Assembly: GCF_001667275.1 (NCBI RefSeq)
Contig: NZ_LZHV01000073.1
Location: 1 to 64,000 of the forward strand
DNA from: Mycobacterium sp. ACS4054
Lineage (GTDB): Bacteria > Actinomycetota > Actinomycetes > Mycobacteriales > Mycobacteriaceae
Length of the DNA stretch: 64,000 bases
Direction of reading: 5' to 3'
Below the pieces are notes generated by a model that made no database searches, was not told the DNA's origin, and worked only from the letters and a program-made list of their open reading frames with translations. The translations under genes were made by a program, and so were the position numbers. Each line of letters begins with the position of its first letter. The stretch's first letter is position 1. Shown here piece after piece: positions 24,424 through 33,234 of this stretch.

Positions 24424-26999
24424 GATTGATCTCCAGCTCCCGTACGGATCTTCGGCATGCCAATGGACACAGGGATTTTGCGCCCCGCGTGTTCGGTGAA
24501 TTCCACGGTGGAATCGACTTCGTCCGGGGCGTTGACGAACGAGACGAACCGCGACAGCTTTTCCGGGTCGTCGAGCACGCCCTTCCATTCACACTTGTAG
24601 TTCTGCACGTGCCGCTCCATGGCGGCCTCGAATTCGCCGGCCAGCCCCAGCGAGTCCTCGCACACCACCTCGCGCACGTGATCGAGGCCGCCCTCGAGCG
24701 AGTCGACCCACGGCGCCGTGCGCTGCAGCCGGTCCGCCGTGCGGATGTAGTACATGACGAACCGGTCGACGTAGCGCACCAGCGTCTCGGTGTCCAGGTC
24801 GCTGGCCAACAGCTGCGCGTGCTTGGGCGTCATGCCGCCGTTGCCGCCGACGTAGAGGTTCCAGCCCTTCTCGGTGGCGATGACGCCGACGTCCTTGGAC
24901 CGCGCCTCGGCGCACTCCCGGGCGCAACCCGATACGCCCATCTTGATCTTGTGCGGCGCCCGCAGGCCCCGGTAGCGCAGCTCCAGGTCGATGGCCAGCT
25001 GCACCGAATCCTGCTGGCCGTAACGGCACCAGTCGGTGCCGACGCAGCTCTTGACCGTGCGCAGCGCCTTGCCGTAGGCGTGGCCGGATTCCATGCCGCC
25101 GTCGATTAGCCGGCGCCAGATCTCCGGCAGCTGGTCCACCCGGGCACCGAACATGTCGATGCGCTGGCCGCCGGTGATCTTGGTGTAGAGGCCGAAGTCC
25201 TGAGCGATCTGCCCGATCAGGATCAGGTGCTCCGGCTTGATGTCACCACCGGGGACCCGTGGCACCACCGAGTAGCTGCCGTTCTTCTGGATGTTGGCCA
25301 GGAAGTGGTCGTTGGAGTCCTGCAGCGAGGCCTGCTCGCCGGAGAGGATGTGCTCCGAGCCGGTGGAGGCCAATATGGAGGCGACCACGGGTTTGCAGAT
25401 GTCGCAACCCTTTCCGCGGCCGAAGCGCTCCAGCAGGCCGGAGAAGGTGCGGATCTCGGTGGCCGAGATGATCTCGAACAGCTCCGCGCGCGACTGGCTG
25501 AAGTGCTCGCACAGCGCCTTGGACTGCTCGACGCCCTCGGCCTCCAGCAGTTGCTTGAGCAGGGGCACGCACGAACCGCACGACGCGCCGGCCGCCGTGC
25601 ACGACTTCAGCGACGGGACGTCGGCGCAGCCGTCGGCGATCGCGCACTTCAGGTCGCCCTTGGTGACGTTGTTGCACGAACAGATCTGCGCGTTGTCGGG
25701 CAGCGCGCCGATCCCCAGCGCCGGCGCGTCGCCGGAGACGGGGGCGATCAGCGCCAGCGGATCCCCCGGCAGCTCGCTGCCTACCATCGGCCGCAACACC
25801 CCGTACGACGAGGCATCGCCCACCAGGACGCCGCCCAGCAGGGTCTTGGCGTCGTCGGAGAGCACCAGCTTGGCGTAGGTTCGCTTGACCGCGTCGTTGA
25901 TGGCGACCTCGAGGCAGTTCTCGGTCACCCCCATCGCGTCGCCGAAGCTGGCGACGTCGACACCGAGCAGCTTGAGCTTGGTCGACAGGTCCGCCTCGCC
26001 GAATTCCGCGGCGCCGTCCAACAACCGGTCGGCCACCACCTCGGCGGAGGTGTAACCGGGCCCCACCAGGCCGTAGCACCGGCCACCGATCGCGGCGACC
26101 TCACCGATCGCGTAGATGTCGGGATCGCTTGTGCGGCAAGCCAAGTCGGTTAGCACGCCGCCGCGCTCGGCGAGCTCAAGGCCGGCCTGACGGGCCAGCT
26201 CGTCGCGCGGGCGGATGCCGGCCGCGAAGATGACCAGCCCGGCGTCGACGACCTCGCCGTCGGTGAGCCGCACCCGCACCGACGACACCCCGTCCGAGTG
26301 GTCGATCGCCTCGATCGATTCGGTGCCCGTGCCCACGTGCACGTCGATGCCCAGGTCGCCGATCATCTTGGCCAGCAGCGCGCCGCCGCCCTCGTCGATC
26401 TGCTGGGCCATCAACCGCGGCATCATCTCGACGACGTGCGTCCGCAAACCGAACTGGCGCAACGCATTAGCGGCTTCCAGCCCCAGCAGCCCGCCGCCGA
26501 TGACCACGCCCGCCGGGGTGCGGCCGGCCGCCACGGTGCGCTGGGCGTCGGCCCGGATGGCGTCGAGGTCGTCGAGGGTGCGATAGACGTGGCACGCGGC
26601 CAGCTCGTGGCCGGGCACCGGCGGAACGAACGCGTAGGAACCGGTGGCCAGCACCAGCGCGTCGTACCCGTACCGTTGCCCGTCGGCCGTCAGCACCGAC
26701 TTCGCTTCCCGGTCGATCTCGGTGACGCGGGTGTTCAAGACCAACCGCACCCGCTCGTCACCCGCGTAGTCGTTGCCCGGCAGTGCCAGCAGCTTGCGGT
26801 CCCAGCTCTCGGTGTACGAGGTCAGCCCCACCCGGTCGTAAGCCGCGTCGGCCTCCTCGGCGAAAACCGTGATGCGCCAAGATCCCTCGGTGTCGCGCGC
26901 CCTGAGCGCCTCGACAAACCGGTGCCCCACCATGCCGTGCCCGACTACGACGATGTGACGGCCCGCACAGTGCGCACGCGAAATCCCGTCTGCAGCCAT
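24420..26999 (-). CDS. nirB: Assimilatory nitrite reductase (NADH) large subunit NirB
   Basis: An 859-residue flavo-siroheme enzyme reducing nitrite to ammonium with NADH. The N-terminal FAD/NAD-binding domains (HIVVVGHGMVGHRFVEAL, then GVVIGGGLLGLEAANALR near residue 165) precede a BFD-type [2Fe-2S] domain (ICSCNNVTKGDLKCAIADGC and SCTAAGASCGSC, about residues 440-485). The siroheme/[4Fe-4S] reductase domain follows, with VGTDWCRYG and GVSGCARECAEARSKDVGVI near residues 660-705. Upstream on the minus strand, GTCAC-ATTGGG-CGAAA resembles a GlnR box imperfectly. It is divergent from acr2 and corresponds to Rv0252. Confidence 0.95.
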   Translation of the reverse strand: MAADGISRAHCAGRHIVVVGHGMVGHRFVEALRARDTEGSWRITVFAEEADAAYDRVGLTSYTESWDRKLLALPGNDYAGDERVRLVLNTRVTEIDREAKSVLTADGQRYGYDALVLATGSYAFVPPVPGHELAACHVYRTLDDLDAIRADAQRTVAAGRTPAGVVIGGGLLGLEAANALRQFGLRTHVVEMMPRLMAQQIDEGGGALLAKMIGDLGIDVHVGTGTESIEAIDHSDGVSSVRVRLTDGEVVDAGLVIFAAGIRPRDELARQAGLELAERGGVLTDLACRTSDPDIYAIGEVAAIGGRCYGLVGPGYTSAEVVADRLLDGAAEFGEADLSTKLKLLGVDVASFGDAMGVTENCLEVAINDAVKRTYAKLVLSDDAKTLLGGVLVGDASSYGVLRPMVGSELPGDPLALIAPVSGDAPALGIGALPDNAQICSCNNVTKGDLKCAIADGCADVPSLKSCTAAGASCGSCVPLLKQLLEAEGVEQSKALCEHFSQSRAELFEIISATEIRTFSGLLERFGRGKGCDICKPVVASILASTGSEHILSGEQASLQDSNDHFLANIQKNGSYSVVPRVPGGDIKPEHLILIGQIAQDFGLYTKITGGQRIDMFGARVDQLPEIWRRLIDGGMESGHAYGKALRTVKSCVGTDWCRYGQQDSVQLAIDLELRYRGLRAPHKIKMGVSGCARECAEARSKDVGVIATEKGWNLYVGGNGGMTPKHAQLLASDLDTETLVRYVDRFVMYYIRTADRLQRTAPWVDSLEGGLDHVREVVCEDSLGLAGEFEAAMERHVQNYKCEWKGVLDDPEKLSRFVSFVNAPDEVDSTVEFTEHAGRKIPVSIGMPKIRTGAGDQS

Positions 27000-27122
27000 G
27001 GGTTTGAGGTTAGCGGCCGGAAATTACCGCGATTTCGCCCAATGTGACGGTCCTATGACGAGGATCTCACAACTCACAGGGAGCCCTGTGAATATTCGTT
27101 CGCCCACGGCGAACGCCTAGGT

Positions 27123-27150
27123 GGAACTTTAGCGTGGTCGACTCATGTTC
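27123..27150 (+). promoter_or_regulatory. SigE/SigH-type promoter of acr2
   Basis: GGAAC at 27123-27127 and GTTC at 27147-27150 are separated by 19 nt, fitting the GGAAC-N18/19-GTT pattern of stress sigma factors SigE/SigH. It lies about 75 bp before the acr2 start. In H37Rv acr2 is a known SigE/SigH and HspR target. A GCTCAAG at 27201-27207 resembles one half of the HspR HAIR element, but the other half is missing. Confidence 0.6.
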
Positions 27151-27226
27151 GAACCTATAGCCGGCCGCAACGGCGCCGGACACAGCAGATCCACAACAAA
27201 GCTCAAGGAAGTACAAGGAGATCCCC

Positions 27227-27676
27227 ATGAGTAACCTCGCACTGTGGTCGCGACCGGCCTGGGACACCGACCGGTGGCTGCGCGACTTCTTCGGCCCCGC
27301 CGCCGCATCGGACTGGAACAAGCCGGTGACCAGCGGATTCAATCCCGCCGCCGAGGTCTTAAAGGACGGCGAGGACGCGGTCGTACGCGTCGAACTGCCG
27401 GGTGTTGACGTCGACAAGGACGTCAACGTCGAGGTCGACCGCGGCCGACTCGTGATCCACGGCGAACGCCGGGACGAGCACGCGCAGGACGAAGGGGAAG
27501 GTGCCGGACGCACCCTGCGTGAGGTCCGGTACGGATCCTTCCGCCGGTCGTTCGCCCTGCCCGCCCACGTCACCGGGGACGCCATCACGGCCTCCTACGA
27601 CGCCGGCGTGCTGACCGTGCGGGTCACCGGCGCGTACGCCGGAAACCAGCCGCAGCGCATCGCGATCACAAAGTAA
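27227..27676 (+). CDS. acr2: Small heat-shock protein Acr2/HrpA (Hsp20 family)
   Basis: A 149-residue alpha-crystallin-type chaperone. The alpha-crystallin domain spans about residues 45-135: PAAEVLKDGEDAVVRVELPG, DKDVNVEVDRGRLVIHGERR, YGSFRRSFALP, and the terminal YDAGVLTVRV strand. A C-terminal I-A-I occurs in QRIAITK, corresponding to the IxI tail that docks oligomers. It holds unfolding proteins during heat or oxidative stress. AAGGAG at 27215-27220 sets the start. It corresponds to Rv0251c. Confidence 0.95.
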   Translation: MSNLALWSRPAWDTDRWLRDFFGPAAASDWNKPVTSGFNPAAEVLKDGEDAVVRVELPGVDVDKDVNVEVDRGRLVIHGERRDEHAQDEGEGAGRTLREVRYGSFRRSFALPAHVTGDAITASYDAGVLTVRVTGAYAGNQPQRIAITK

Positions 27677-27686
27677 TAGGTCGACA

Positions 27687-27723
27687 ACGAATCCGGCGGG
27701 GTCATCGGCCCCGCCGGATTCGT
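27687..27723. terminator. Strong bidirectional hairpin terminator after acr2
   Basis: A perfect 15-bp stem (ACGAATCCGGCGGGG / CCCCGCCGGATTCGT) encloses a 7-nt loop. It starts 10 bp after the acr2 stop and lies 25 bp from the stop of the convergent gene, so it can end both transcripts. Confidence 0.85.
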
Positions 27724-27748
27724 CTGCCCCACAATGGTTTCCGCAGGG

Positions 27749-28507
27749 CTAGGCCCAACGGGCCAGCAGCTCGTTGGCCCGGGTGGCCAGCGCCGCCTGC
27801 AAGAACGGGCCGAAGCTGACCCGGGCGACGCCCAGCGGGGCGAACGACGCCGGGTCGTCGGAGTCGGGCAGCGCGATCGCGTTGACCGGAAGCGGCAGCT
27901 CTGCGGCCAAGCGCCGCAACGTCTCCGGGTCGTGGCGACCCACCGGGTACAGCACGTCGGCCCCGGCGGCCGCCGCCTGCGCCAACCGGTCCACCGCGCG
28001 CTCGACGCGATCCGCCGGGTCGCCGTCCTGGCGCAGGAACAGATCGGTCCGGGCGTTGATCACGACATGCACCCCGGCCGCGTCGGCGGCCGACCGCAGC
28101 GCACCGACTAATTCGGCGTGCTCGCCCGCGGATCGCAGCCGCTTGCCCTCCGAGTGGACGGTGTCCTCGACGTTCAGCCCCACCGCGCCCACGCTCAACA
28201 ACCCCTCGATCAGGCGCTCGGCCGCGAGCCCGTACCCGGATTCGATGTCCACCGACACCGGAACGTCGACCGCGGCGGTGATCTGGGCGACCCGGGCCAG
28301 CACGTCGTCGAACGACATGCCCTCGCCGTCCGGTTTGCCGATGGAATCGGCCAGCGGGTGGCTGCCGACCGTGAGGGCGGCGAACCCGGCACCGGTGGCG
28401 AGGCGGGCCGACCAGGCATCCCACACCGTCGGCAGGATGACCGGGTCGCCCGGGCGGTGCAGGGCGAGTAGCGCGGTGGCGCGCTCGGCGGCGGTGTGGC
28501 CTGTCAT
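27749..28507 (-). CDS. Isocitrate lyase/PEP mutase superfamily protein
   Basis: A 252-residue TIM-barrel protein of the ICL/PEPM family. Landmarks are VILPTVWDAWSARLATGAGF at the N-terminus, VPVSVDIESGYG near residue 85 (metal/substrate region), GAVGLNVEDTVH with the conserved acidic pair, VINARTDLFLR near residue 150, and PVGRHDPETL. The family contains C-C and P-C bond lyases (methylisocitrate lyase, oxaloacetate decarboxylase, PEP mutase), so the exact reaction is uncertain. I do not recall it at this place in H37Rv. Confidence 0.8.
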   Translation of the reverse strand: MTGHTAAERATALLALHRPGDPVILPTVWDAWSARLATGAGFAALTVGSHPLADSIGKPDGEGMSFDDVLARVAQITAAVDVPVSVDIESGYGLAAERLIEGLLSVGAVGLNVEDTVHSEGKRLRSAGEHAELVGALRSAADAAGVHVVINARTDLFLRQDGDPADRVERAVDRLAQAAAAGADVLYPVGRHDPETLRRLAAELPLPVNAIALPDSDDPASFAPLGVARVSFGPFLQAALATRANELLARWA

Positions 28508-28586
28508 GCGTCCGACATTAGGCCGCCGCGGTGGCTACTATCGGGGGCGTACTGTGATCCGCAACACCGTCTGCCGAGGAGATCCG

Positions 28587-28883
28587 TTGGGCACCACGAC
28601 TGAACTCGCCGAACTTCACGACCTCATCGGCGGCCTGCGGCGGTGCGTGGGCTCCCTGAAGAGTCGCTACGGCGACAGCCCGGCGATGCGGCGCATCGTC
28701 ATCGACGCCGACCGGATCATCTCCGACGTGGAAATGCTCGACACCGACATAGCGGAGTTGGACCTGGCGCGCGCCACCGTGCAGCAGTCCGGCGAGAAGA
28801 TCGTCATTCCCGACACCCAGTACGACAGCGAATTCTGGCGCGATGTCGACGACGAGGGTGTCGGGGGTCACAACCGGTCCTGA
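28587..28883 (+). CDS. Conserved hypothetical protein, 98 aa (Rv0250c-like)
   Basis: A small acidic helical protein beginning at a TTG with a GAGGAGA site just upstream. It shows heptad-like Leu/Ile spacing in LAELHDLIGGLRRCVGSLKS and RIVIDADRIISDVEMLDTDI, consistent with a coiled coil. It ends IVIPDTQYDSEFWRDVDDEG. It immediately precedes the Sdh1 genes on the same strand (88 bp), as Rv0250c does in H37Rv. It may belong to that transcript, but its role is unknown. Confidence 0.78.
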   Translation: MGTTTELAELHDLIGGLRRCVGSLKSRYGDSPAMRRIVIDADRIISDVEMLDTDIAELDLARATVQQSGEKIVIPDTQYDSEFWRDVDDEGVGGHNRS

Positions 28884-28971
28884 CAACCTCGAATAACCCA
28901 AGCCCCCCGGAAATGAGGGGGTGCTCTCTGTGTACCCTTCGACCAACAGCCCGTTCGAAGAGGAACACTAG

Positions 28972-29799
28972 ATGAGCGCACCCACGGCGAACCGTCCTGC
29001 GTCAGGTGTCTTTTCACCCACGCGCGCCCGCATCCCGCAACGGACCCTACGCACCGACCGGTGGTGGATGTCGCCGCTGCGGATCGATTTGGGCTTCGCC
29101 GCGTTCCTGATCTACGCGACCGCGCGCGCGTTCCAGCAGGATTACTTCTTCGTTCCCAAGTACCACTACCTGACGCCGTTCTACTCGCCCTGCGTGAGCA
29201 AGGCCTGCGGCGAGGCCGGCGACTTCTGGCCCCAGATCCTGCCGGACGTGTGGTGGCTGCCGTACGCGGCGCTGACGCTGCCGTTCCTGCTGCTGTTCCG
29301 GCTCACCTGCTACTACTACCGCGGCGCCTACTACCGCACGGTGTGGCAGTCGCCCAGCGCCTGCGCCGTCGCCGAACCGCGGGTCCACTACACCGGCGAG
29401 ACCCGGTTCCCGCTGATCATCCAGAACAGCCACCGGTACTTCTTCTACATCGCCGGCATCATCTCGGTGATCAACACCTACGACGCGATCATCGGTTTCC
29501 ACTCCGACTCCGGCCCGCACGGCTTCGGGTTCGGGCTGGGCAACTTGATCATGGTGGGCAACGTCATCATGCTGTGGATCTACACGCTGTCCTGCCATTC
29601 CTGCCGGCACGTGACGGGCGGGCGGCTCAAGCACTTCTCCAAGCACCCTGTGCGGTACTGGATCTGGACCCAGGTCAGCAACATCAACACCCGGCACAAG
29701 ATGTACGCCTGGATCACGCTGGGCACCCTGATGCTCACCGATTTCTACATCGCGCTGGTGGCCAGCAACACGATTCCTGACCTGAGATTTGTTGGCTGA
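28972..29799 (+). CDS. Succinate dehydrogenase 1 membrane subunit (Rv0249c-like)
   Basis: A 275-residue polytopic protein with about five TM segments (near residues 35-52, 95-112, 150-170, 190-212 and 240-258). It carries His residues suited to heme or quinone sites (QNSHRYFFYIAG, SCHSCRHVTGGRLKHFSKHP, INTRHKMYAW). It is the single membrane anchor of the Sdh1 complex, passing electrons from the iron-sulfur subunit to menaquinone. It heads the anchor-SdhA-SdhB operon. It corresponds to Rv0249c. Confidence 0.88.
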   Translation: MSAPTANRPASGVFSPTRARIPQRTLRTDRWWMSPLRIDLGFAAFLIYATARAFQQDYFFVPKYHYLTPFYSPCVSKACGEAGDFWPQILPDVWWLPYAALTLPFLLLFRLTCYYYRGAYYRTVWQSPSACAVAEPRVHYTGETRFPLIIQNSHRYFFYIAGIISVINTYDAIIGFHSDSGPHGFGFGLGNLIMVGNVIMLWIYTLSCHSCRHVTGGRLKHFSKHPVRYWIWTQVSNINTRHKMYAWITLGTLMLTDFYIALVASNTIPDLRFVG

Positions 29800-29843
29800 A
29801 AAGCGATTCGAAGAACAATCAGACTTAGCTAGCGAGGGTTTCC

Positions 29844-31760
29844 ATGGTTGAGGTCGAACGGCATGCCTACGACGTAGTCGTCATCGGCGCCGGCGGCGCG
29901 GGGTTGCGTGCGGTCATCGAGGCGCGGGAACGCGGCCTCAAGGTCGCGGTGGTGTGCAAGTCGCTGTTCGGCAAGGCCCACACGGTCATGGCCGAGGGCG
30001 GCTGCGCGGCGTCGATGGGCAACACCAACCCGAAAGACAACTGGAAGACACACTTCGGCGACACGATGCGTGGCGGGAAGTTCCTCAACAACTGGCGGAT
30101 GGCCGAGCTGCACGCCAAGGAGGCACCGGACCGCGTCTGGGAGCTGGAAACCTATGGCGCACTGTTCGATCGCCTCAAGGACGGCAAGATCAGCCAGCGC
30201 AACTTCGGCGGGCACACCTACCCGCGGCTGGCGCACGTCGGCGACCGCACCGGCCTGGAGCTGATCCGCACCATGCAGCAGAAGATCGTTTCGCTGCAGC
30301 AGGAGGACTACGCCGAACTCGGCGACTACGAGGCGCGCATCCGGGTGTTCGCCGAATGCACCATCACCGAGCTGATCAAGGACGGCGACGCCATCGCCGG
30401 GGCGTTCGGCTACTGGCGCGAGAGCGGCAACTTCGTCCTGTTCGAGGCGCCGGCCGTGGTGCTGGCCACCGGCGGCATCGGCAAGTCGTTCAAGGTCACC
30501 TCGAACTCGTGGGAGTACACCGGCGACGGGCACGCGCTGGCCCTGCGGGCGGGCGCGTCGCTGATCAACATGGAGTTCGTCCAGTTCCACCCGACCGGCA
30601 TGGTGTGGCCGCCGAGTGTGAAGGGGATCCTGGTCACCGAGGGCGTTCGCGGCGACGGCGGGGTGCTGAAGAACTCCGACGACAAGCGCTTCATGTTCGA
30701 CTACATCCCGCCGGTGTTCAAGGGCCAGTACGCCGAAACCGCGCAAGAGGCCGACCAGTGGCTCAAGGACAACGACTCGGCCCGTCGCACCCCGGACCTG
30801 CTGCCGCGCGACGAGGTCGCGCGCGCGATCAACTCGGAGGTCAAGGCCGGCCGGGGCACCCCGCACGGCGGGGTGTACCTCGACATCGCGTCCCGGCTGA
30901 CGCCCGAAGAGATCAAGCGGCGGCTGCCGTCGATGTACCACCAGTTCAAGGAGCTGGCCGGGGTCGACATCACCAAGGAGCCGATGGAAGTCGGTCCCAC
31001 CTGTCACTACGTGATGGGCGGCGTGGAGGTGGACGCCGACACCGGCGCCGCGACCGTCCCGGGCCTGTTCGCCGCCGGCGAGTGCTCCGGCGGCATGCAC
31101 GGCTCCAACCGGCTCGGCGGCAATTCGCTGTCGGACCTGTTGGTCTTCGGCCGGCGGGCCGGCCTGGGCGCGGCCGACTACGTGCGGGCGCTGAGCAGCC
31201 GTCCGACCATCTCGGCCGACGCCGTCGAGACCGCGGCGAAGAGGGCGCTGTCCCCCTTCGAAGGACCGGCCGACGGCGCGCCGGCGGAGAACCCGTACAC
31301 GCTGCAGCTCGAGCTGCAGCAGTCGATGAACGACCTGGTGGGCATCATCCGCAAGGCCGACGAGGTCTCCGAGGCCCTCGCACGGCTCGACAAGCTTCGC
31401 GAGCGGTTCAAGAACATGCACGTCGACGGCGGCCGCCAGTACAACCCCGGCTGGAACCTGGCGATCGATCTGCGCAACATGCTGCTGGTCAGCGAGTGCG
31501 TCGCCAAGGCCGCGCTGGAGCGCACCGAAAGCCGCGGCGGGCACACCCGCGACGACCACCCCGCGATGGATTCGGGCTGGCGCAAGGTGCTGCTGGTCTG
31601 CCAGGCCGCCGGGGGCGACGAGGTGATTCCCGACATCAGCATCACCCGTAAGGACCAGGTGCCGATGCGACCGGACCTGCTGGAGCTCTTCGAGATCTCC
31701 GAGCTGGAGAAGTACTACACCGACGACGAGCTGGCCGAGCATCCAGGACGGAGAGGCTAA
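29844..31760 (+). CDS. sdhA: Succinate dehydrogenase 1 flavoprotein SdhA
   Basis: A 638-residue flavoprotein oxidising succinate to fumarate. The FAD-binding dinucleotide fold is at the N-terminus (DVVVIGAGGAGLRAVIEA), the His for covalent FAD is in KAHTVMAEGGCAASMGN near residue 48, and the substrate-site and FAD blocks are FVQFHPTGM, RGDGGVLKN, HYVMGGVEVD and GSNRLGGNSLSDLLVFG. It overlaps sdhB by 1 nt (stop/start TAATG). It corresponds to Rv0248c. The C-terminal region from residue 490 is the usual helical domain. Confidence 0.95.
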   Translation: MVEVERHAYDVVVIGAGGAGLRAVIEARERGLKVAVVCKSLFGKAHTVMAEGGCAASMGNTNPKDNWKTHFGDTMRGGKFLNNWRMAELHAKEAPDRVWELETYGALFDRLKDGKISQRNFGGHTYPRLAHVGDRTGLELIRTMQQKIVSLQQEDYAELGDYEARIRVFAECTITELIKDGDAIAGAFGYWRESGNFVLFEAPAVVLATGGIGKSFKVTSNSWEYTGDGHALALRAGASLINMEFVQFHPTGMVWPPSVKGILVTEGVRGDGGVLKNSDDKRFMFDYIPPVFKGQYAETAQEADQWLKDNDSARRTPDLLPRDEVARAINSEVKAGRGTPHGGVYLDIASRLTPEEIKRRLPSMYHQFKELAGVDITKEPMEVGPTCHYVMGGVEVDADTGAATVPGLFAAGECSGGMHGSNRLGGNSLSDLLVFGRRAGLGAADYVRALSSRPTISADAVETAAKRALSPFEGPADGAPAENPYTLQLELQQSMNDLVGIIRKADEVSEALARLDKLRERFKNMHVDGGRQYNPGWNLAIDLRNMLLVSECVAKAALERTESRGGHTRDDHPAMDSGWRKVLLVCQAAGGDEVIPDISITRKDQVPMRPDLLELFEISELEKYYTDDELAEHPGRRG

Positions 31761-32506
31761 TGACCTACAACGCGACCATGCGTGTGTGGCGCGGTGACGA
31801 TGCCAGCGGCGCGCTGCAGGACTTCACGGTGGAGGTCAACGAGGGCGAGGTGGTGCTCGACATCATCCACCGCCTGCAACAGACCCAGACGCCCGACCTG
31901 GCGGTGCGGTGGAACTGCAAGGCGGGCAAGTGCGGCTCGTGCTCGGCGGAGATCAACGGGGTGCCGCGGCTGCTGTGCATGACCCGGATGTCCACGTTCG
32001 CCGAGGACGAGGTGGTGACGGTGACGCCGCTGCGGACCTTCCCGGTGATCCGCGACCTGGTCACCGATGTCTCGTTCAACTACGAGAAGGCGCGCGAGAT
32101 CCCCGCGTTCGCGCCGCCGAAGGACCTGCAGCCGGGCGAGTACCGGATGGCGCAGGCCGACGTGCAGCGCTCGCAGGAGTTCCGCAAGTGCATCGAGTGC
32201 TTCCTGTGCCAGAACGTCTGCCACGTGGTCCGCGACCACGAGGAGAACAAGGAGGCGTTCGCCGGCCCGCGCTTCTTGATGCGGATCGCCGAGCTCGAGA
32301 TGCATCCGCTGGACACGCTGGACCGGCGCAACCAGGCCCAGGAGGAACACGGCCTGGGCTACTGCAACATCACCAAGTGCTGCACCGAGGTCTGCCCGGA
32401 GAACATCAAGATCACCGACAACGCGCTGATCCCGATGAAAGAGCGGGTCGCCGACCGCAAGTACGACCCGGTGGTGTGGCTGGGCAACAAGCTGTTCCGC
32501 CGCTGA
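31760..32506 (+). CDS. sdhB: Succinate dehydrogenase 1 iron-sulfur subunit SdhB
   Basis: A 248-residue subunit carrying three clusters. The [2Fe-2S] ligands lie in NCKAGKCGSCSAEINGVPRL plus a Cys shortly after (about residues 51-73). The two further clusters are bound by CIECFLCQNVC near residue 150 and CNITKCCTEVCPENI near residue 205. It carries electrons from SdhA to the membrane subunit. It corresponds to Rv0247c. Confidence 0.95.
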   Translation: MTYNATMRVWRGDDASGALQDFTVEVNEGEVVLDIIHRLQQTQTPDLAVRWNCKAGKCGSCSAEINGVPRLLCMTRMSTFAEDEVVTVTPLRTFPVIRDLVTDVSFNYEKAREIPAFAPPKDLQPGEYRMAQADVQRSQEFRKCIECFLCQNVCHVVRDHEENKEAFAGPRFLMRIAELEMHPLDTLDRRNQAQEEHGLGYCNITKCCTEVCPENIKITDNALIPMKERVADRKYDPVVWLGNKLFRR

Positions 32507-32577
32507 CCTGGCGTTAGCCCTTCCGGTGCGCCGGGTACCCGCATAACAACCCAACCTCCGAAGGCAGCGTGGGAGAT

Positions 32578-32733
32578 ATGCGAGAAACCACCAGCGTCAA
32601 CGAAATTCGAACCGCGATCCGCGAGCTGTCCGTCCGCGCCGATCTGGCGCACAAGGAAGGCCGTCACGACGACGCCGCGGAAATCGAGCAACGGATAGCG
32701 GGCTTCCGGGCGGAACTCAGCCGGCGCCCGTAG
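32578..32733 (+). CDS. Small protein, 51 aa, helical and charged
   Basis: A short ORF starting at ATG 32578 with GGGAG directly before it. The protein begins MRETTSVNEIRTAIRELSVR and continues ADLAHKEGRHDDAAEIEQRI, ending AGFRAELSRRP. Charge and Leu/Ile spacing predict two amphipathic helices, a possible small coiled-coil hairpin. It lies 71 bp after sdhB on the same strand and ends 6 bp before the stop of the convergent flavin reductase. Spacing and ribosome site support it; no family is recognised. Confidence 0.6.
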   Translation: MRETTSVNEIRTAIRELSVRADLAHKEGRHDDAAEIEQRIAGFRAELSRRP

Positions 32734-32739
32734 CCGCGG

Positions 32740-33228
32740 TCAGGCGCCGAGGCGCCGGAATGTGCTGCGGTGGAACACGATCGGCGCGACGTCGGCGTCG
32801 ATGGTCACTTCATTGACCCGAAGCACCACGATGGTGTGATCGCCGGCCGGAATCAACTGTTCGATAGCGCTTTCCAGCCACAGGCCGGTGCCCTTGATGA
32901 ACACCGCGCCGCTCTCCCGGGATTCCGTTTCCAGGCCCGCGAACCGGTCGCCGGTCTTGGCGGCCAGGGCGCGCGCGGCCGCGTCGTGCGCCTCGCCGAG
33001 CACGCTGATGCCCAGCATGGGCAGGTCCTTGAGCTTGGGCCAGGTCGTCGACGTGTTCTGGACGCAGAACGACACGAGCGGCGGCTCCAGGGAGACCGGG
33101 ACGAAGGTGCTGGCCGCCAGGCCTTCCCGGGTTCCCTGGACTTCGGCGGCGATGGCGACCACCCCGGACGGGAAGTGGCCGAAGGCCTCACGAAGTGTGG
33201 ACGGTGTCAGGTTCGTGTGCGCGTTCAC
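32740..33228 (-). CDS. Flavin reductase-like FMN-binding protein (Rv0245-like)
   Basis: A 162-residue split-barrel flavoprotein of the HpaC/ActVB type: LREAFGHFPSGVVAIAAEVQ at the N-terminus, GLAASTFVPVSLEPPLVSFC near residue 35 (flavin-binding), GDRFAGLE in the middle, and PIVFHRSTFRRL at the end. Such enzymes reduce free FMN/FAD for a partner monooxygenase or act as oxidoreductases themselves. The start is GTG. It begins 6 nt after the stop of the 2OG-Fe(II) oxygenase gene, so the two form an operon. Confidence 0.88.
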   Translation of the reverse strand: MNAHTNLTPSTLREAFGHFPSGVVAIAAEVQGTREGLAASTFVPVSLEPPLVSFCVQNTSTTWPKLKDLPMLGISVLGEAHDAAARALAAKTGDRFAGLETESRESGAVFIKGTGLWLESAIEQLIPAGDHTIVVLRVNEVTIDADVAPIVFHRSTFRRLGA

Positions 33229-33234
33229 CGGAAT

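Noticed and set aside
27030..27050. GlnR box before nirB (GTCAC-ATTGGG-CGAAA on the minus strand)
   Set aside because: The second half matches poorly; mentioned under nirB but not strong enough to list as a site.
27187..27207. HspR HAIR element before acr2
   Set aside because: Only one half-site (GCTCAAG) is present at the expected spacing.
29829..31742. 637-codon frame antisense to sdhA, and similar long frames antisense to fadE5 and nirB
   Set aside because: Low-complexity translations mirroring the sense genes; no conserved motif.
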